Under the pieces are notes generated by a model. It was not told the DNA's origin. It searched no databases and worked only from the letters and a program-made list of their open reading frames with translations. Below, piece by piece: positions 61,214 to 64,000 of a stretch of 64,000 nt of DNA. Made by a program: the position numbers and the translations under genes. The stretch's first letter is position 1. Every line of letters starts with the position of its first letter. Origin of the DNA: Haloterrigena turkmenica DSM 5511 (GTDB taxonomy: Archaea > Halobacteriota > Halobacteria > Halobacteriales > Natrialbaceae); NCBI RefSeq assembly GCF_000025325.1, contig NC_013745.1, positions 62,001 to 126,000 on the forward strand, in the 5' to 3' direction.

Positions 61214-61872
61214 TTCGTCCTAACGTCTCCTTTGATAGGAGGGATAGTGGAAAGACGGTTTTCTGGAACGGTTCCGTGGTTGCCACCGCTCAAAAAGCCG
61301 ACTTTAGATCGCTCACGCTTGATCGCTTCGGGAGAAAATTCGCCGAGATAATGCTCTCAGAAGGTATCCCAGTCTCGCCAGCCACCCCAAGCCATTACGA
61401 CTGATGGGAGGACTCCCTGCTCGAGGAGGGACGTCCACTAGGTACGACGGAGATCGTGGACATCGAGATACGCCCATCCCTCGTCGTCCGTCTATCTCTC
61501 GAGTTTGGTAGCGGCCTTCTGTACCCTCCGGTAGACGGTCGTTCCATCGACATCGATGAGGGGCTAGTCATCGGCCTGCTCGAACGCCAGCATGTTGGCG
61601 ATCGCTTCGACTTTGTCGGGTACTGGTGGCTCGCGGTACTGATCGCGCTTGGCATAGTCTTCCCAGATACGAACGTGCTTTCCTGTCGGCCTCTCAACGA
61701 GATCGTTCGGAGTGATTTGAATAATCTCGGACCGACGAAGGCCGACACGCCCACCTAACAAGAACGCGAGCCGTTGATGGGGAATCTCGGCGTGATCGAT
61801 CAGTGCGTCGAACTCTTCGTTCGAGAGCCAGACGCGCATCCCGTCTCGAGAGTCGTACTGTTTGAGTCGCAT
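61210..61872 (-). pseudogene. tyrosine integrase with four in-frame stops
   Basis: One unbroken frame encodes a haloarchaeal site-specific integrase catalytic domain: RVWLSNEEFDALIDHAE, GRVGLRRSEIIQI (first Arg), KRDQYREPPVP, EGWAYLDVHDLRRT (His-x-x-Arg), WGGWRDWDTF and EHYLGEFSPEAIKRERSKVG (Tyr). Stops interrupt it at 61564 (TAG), 61492 (TAG), 61438 (TAG) and 61357 (TGA), but no frameshift has occurred. It is probably dead but recently so. Confidence 0.8.
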
Positions 61873-62129
61873 CTTAGACTGGTTGCAAACTACCTAGCTT
61901 TTGTGGCTCAATCGGATCGAAAAGAGTTAATTGAACCAGACACACAATAGAATCCGGATTCTCGTGCGATTCTTGTTACAGAATATGTGGTCGGTAAATA
62001 GGAAAGCAGTCCATCGATCAGGATCTCTGCGCTTTGATACCGCTCCTCGTATCATAATTCGTGATTACAGTAGATTGGGAACGCCAAGCATCTATAGCCA
62101 TTCGGCAATAAACAGAGACAGCGGCTCTC

Positions 62130-62771
62130 ATGATTACTGCCTTCACAACTTGGCTCCATTCGCAGAGAGGAGACGATAGCGAACGGGCCGCGAACCTCGG
62201 TCTCCAACTCGCTATCGCCACTGCGCTCGTCGAAGGAGTCCATCGGCGCGATCCGAGCGTGATCGTCAACGGTATCGTTTCGCTTCTGTTTGCAGCGATA
62301 CCGAAATCTCTCGAGAACAGATACGGTGCTCGTTTCCGGCCGTGGCAACGACTGTGGGTCTCGGGAGCGGCGTTGGTCCACACGCTGGGGATGCTGGGTC
62401 CGTACGACCGGATCTGGTGGTGGGATCACCTCGCGCATACGCTATCTGGTGTCGTCGTCGCGGGGGCCACAGATATCTCGTTTCGAGCGGAGGCCGAAAA
62501 GGACACCCAAGGAAACTCTTTATCGAAGTCTAGACCGGCAGTGATCGTGGGGATAACACTCGGATTCGGTGTTCTCTGGGAGATACTTGAATACACCATC
62601 CACGCAATCGCCGATCGGAAAGGGTTCGAACCGCTGCTCGTTCACTACGGACGACTCGACGCGATCGGAGACATCATCTTTGACCTCTTGGGAGCGGGTC
62701 TCGTGGTCCTGTTTGGCCGAGACGGACTCTCCAACGTCACTGAATCGATCACCGACGAGAGCGGCGAATGA
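62130..62771 (+). CDS. YjdF/DUF2238-like integral membrane protein
   Basis: 213 residues with about five hydrophobic segments. DRIWWWDHLAHTLSG and GVLWEILEYTIHAI carry the Asp-His/Trp-Glu pattern of the DUF2238 (YjdF) family. DAIGDIIFDLLGAGLVVLFG closes the fold. Function unknown. Confidence 0.75.
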   Translation: MITAFTTWLHSQRGDDSERAANLGLQLAIATALVEGVHRRDPSVIVNGIVSLLFAAIPKSLENRYGARFRPWQRLWVSGAALVHTLGMLGPYDRIWWWDHLAHTLSGVVVAGATDISFRAEAEKDTQGNSLSKSRPAVIVGITLGFGVLWEILEYTIHAIADRKGFEPLLVHYGRLDAIGDIIFDLLGAGLVVLFGRDGLSNVTESITDESGE

Positions 62772-62919
62772 TGGTCAACCGTGACCGCGAGAGGGAGCGG
62801 AACCCTAGTCGAGTGAGAAATAGTAGACTCATAAATATCGTGTGAATCACTCCAAGGGTAGATCATACCTTGCTAATACTGCCGTCCCTCTCATTATCGT
62901 CCGAGTACTGGGATCAAAC

Positions 62920-63180
62920 ATGGTTGGAGTCAACAAGGTAGAGACGGAGGAAGACTATATCCACGTCCGATTTAGAGATCCGGACCAATTCGACGAAATT
63001 CGGACGCCTGATTGGGCAGAGGATCCCGCCCACTCGGTCTCTGAGGGAAGTGAAGTGCGAATGGGACGGGAAGATGATAGTGACGACTGGAAGGTGGAGT
63101 CCGTTCTCATCAAGAAAAGTGTCGGCGAAGACAAGGCTGAAGAGCAGGCTCGGGATATCGTCGACAAGATCGAGTCGTAA
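62920..63180 (+). CDS. conserved small haloarchaeal protein (86 aa)
   Basis: MVGVNKVETEEDYIHVRFRD opens a compact acidic protein; IRTPDWAEDPAHSVSEGSEV and WKVESVLIKKS are well-formed. It appears intact. No function is known to me. Confidence 0.6.
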   Translation: MVGVNKVETEEDYIHVRFRDPDQFDEIRTPDWAEDPAHSVSEGSEVRMGREDDSDDWKVESVLIKKSVGEDKAEEQARDIVDKIES

Positions 63181-63464
63181 GGACGCCCCAGCTTACATCG
63201 CCACCGTGTTGCGCTAGCCGATCACGACCGCCTGTGGAGTCAAACGGCTGGTACCGTTTTCTAACCAGTCCGCAAACAGCGAGCGATGATAGTAGCATTG
63301 CTGGAGGGAGTACTAACACCGAAAACTGTGGTGGAAGGCTATTTATCGGCTGGTCGCGACACTTCCCGCACACTCGAGAGTGACGTCGTCGACGGGCTCA
63401 CAGCCAGTTCCGCACCACTGACAGCCGTTCCACTCGAGCGTCACCCAGAGACAACCGTCAGATC
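63181..63464. other. stretch without a convincing gene
   Basis: A minus-strand Cys-rich patch (GCQWCGTGCEP) near 63405-63440 may be a remnant. Confidence 0.3.
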
Positions 63465-63686
63465 GTGGCCGGAACGATACCTTTCGCGGCGTCGCCGGCC
63501 TTGAGCGATGACGGCCTCGACGAGGACCCCCATGAGATCCTCAAGATCTCGCCGGACACCTCAGACGATGTTGTCAAGGCCGTCGCCCATCGGAAGTCGG
63601 CGGACGTCCATCCCGATAGCGATAGTCCCGATACGGAGGAGTACGTCCGGATCCAGAAGGCGAAAGATGCGCTGCTCGAGGGCTGA
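63465..63686 (+). CDS. J-domain-like small protein
   Basis: GTG start; 73 residues. DEDPHEILKISPDTSDDVVK, the DVHPD (HPD) motif and VRIQKAKDALLEG match the helix layout of a minimal DnaJ J-domain. It resembles the frameshifted gene at 55636-56072. The start is uncertain. Confidence 0.5.
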   Translation: MAGTIPFAASPALSDDGLDEDPHEILKISPDTSDDVVKAVAHRKSADVHPDSDSPDTEEYVRIQKAKDALLEG

Positions 63687-64000
63687 CTCTATAGTTTCTC
63701 CGGATACTGCTGATAGTCTTTCTCGGCAACGGGATAGATTCCAGCCTCCGGTTGTACTGTTGGCCAGTATGCTTAATTCCCAATGACCGAATGCACCAAA
63801 TGGCGGGGTGGAGAGTCCGTCGTTGCCGATAGCCTATCCGTTCGAACTGAGACATTCGTAAACGCCCGCCACCGATCGAGGATCGTTCCAACGTCGACCT
63901 ATCCAGCCGACACCTGGTCTTCGATCGACCCCATCCGATTTACTCACTGACCAGTCGGAGGGGGGCTCCAACGCCGATCCGTATTCGGCGTTTCTCGTGC
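63687..64000. other. window end, no gene supported
   Basis: Only shadow-like frames are seen. Confidence 0.3.

Overview
The window is haloarchaeal DNA. Its proteins are acidic and rich in Asp and Glu, most promoters show a TATA box about 25 nt upstream of a leaderless start codon, export uses Tat signals with lipoboxes, and it carries HalOD1 proteins and haloarchaeal insertion sequences. The species cannot be named from sequence alone; a Haloterrigena/Natrinema/Haloarcula-like genus would fit.

Positions 1 to about 45,100 are a GC-rich, intact catabolic island for arabinan or arabinoxylan and its pentoses. Exported enzymes come first: a GH51 arabinofuranosidase, two GH43 enzymes with C-terminal ricin-type lectin domains, and a BNR-propeller lipoprotein that may be a GH93-like exo-arabinanase. 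Two ABC sugar importers follow. One is an ATPase divergent from a binding protein and two permeases. The other has the binding protein, permease, permease, ATPase, ATPase layout of Haloferax volcanii XacGHIJK. Cytoplasmic hydrolases (GH127, GH2, GH4 and a second BNR propeller) then release monosaccharides. Oxidation follows the H. volcanii non-phosphorylating pentose route: sugar dehydrogenases (a Gfo/Idh/MocA enzyme like xylose dehydrogenase, an MDR enzyme, two SDRs), an SMP-30 lactonase, an enolase-superfamily aldonate dehydratase, two FAH-fold 2-keto-3-deoxypentonate dehydratases and a semialdehyde dehydrogenase giving 2-oxoglutarate. A GntP permease may import aldonates and an IclR protein is the likely regulator.

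From about 45,100 to the end the DNA is visibly AT-richer, gene-poor and decayed. It holds two ruined tyrosine integrases (46.7-47.7 kb and 61.2-61.9 kb), two relics of one IS6-type element, an IS630-type element with a -1 frameshift site, a frameshifted IS5-type element, many small zinc-ribbon, winged-helix, HalOD1 and J-domain genes, and several small genes broken by single-base deletions in homopolymer runs. This looks like an old integrated plasmid or provirus overrun by insertion sequences.

The most unusual structure is a set of tandem short hairpins (stems 6-9 bp, loops 3-4 nt, stem sequences all different, loop-closing bases similar). Both IS6 relics carry an array at the same place inside the transposase gene, with five units in one and three in the other, and a three-unit array lies between genes at 10,149-10,208. 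Other points are leader ORFs abutting two sugar genes, a metal-ligand-poor M24-fold protein inside the sugar locus, and an integrase with four stop codons but no frameshift.
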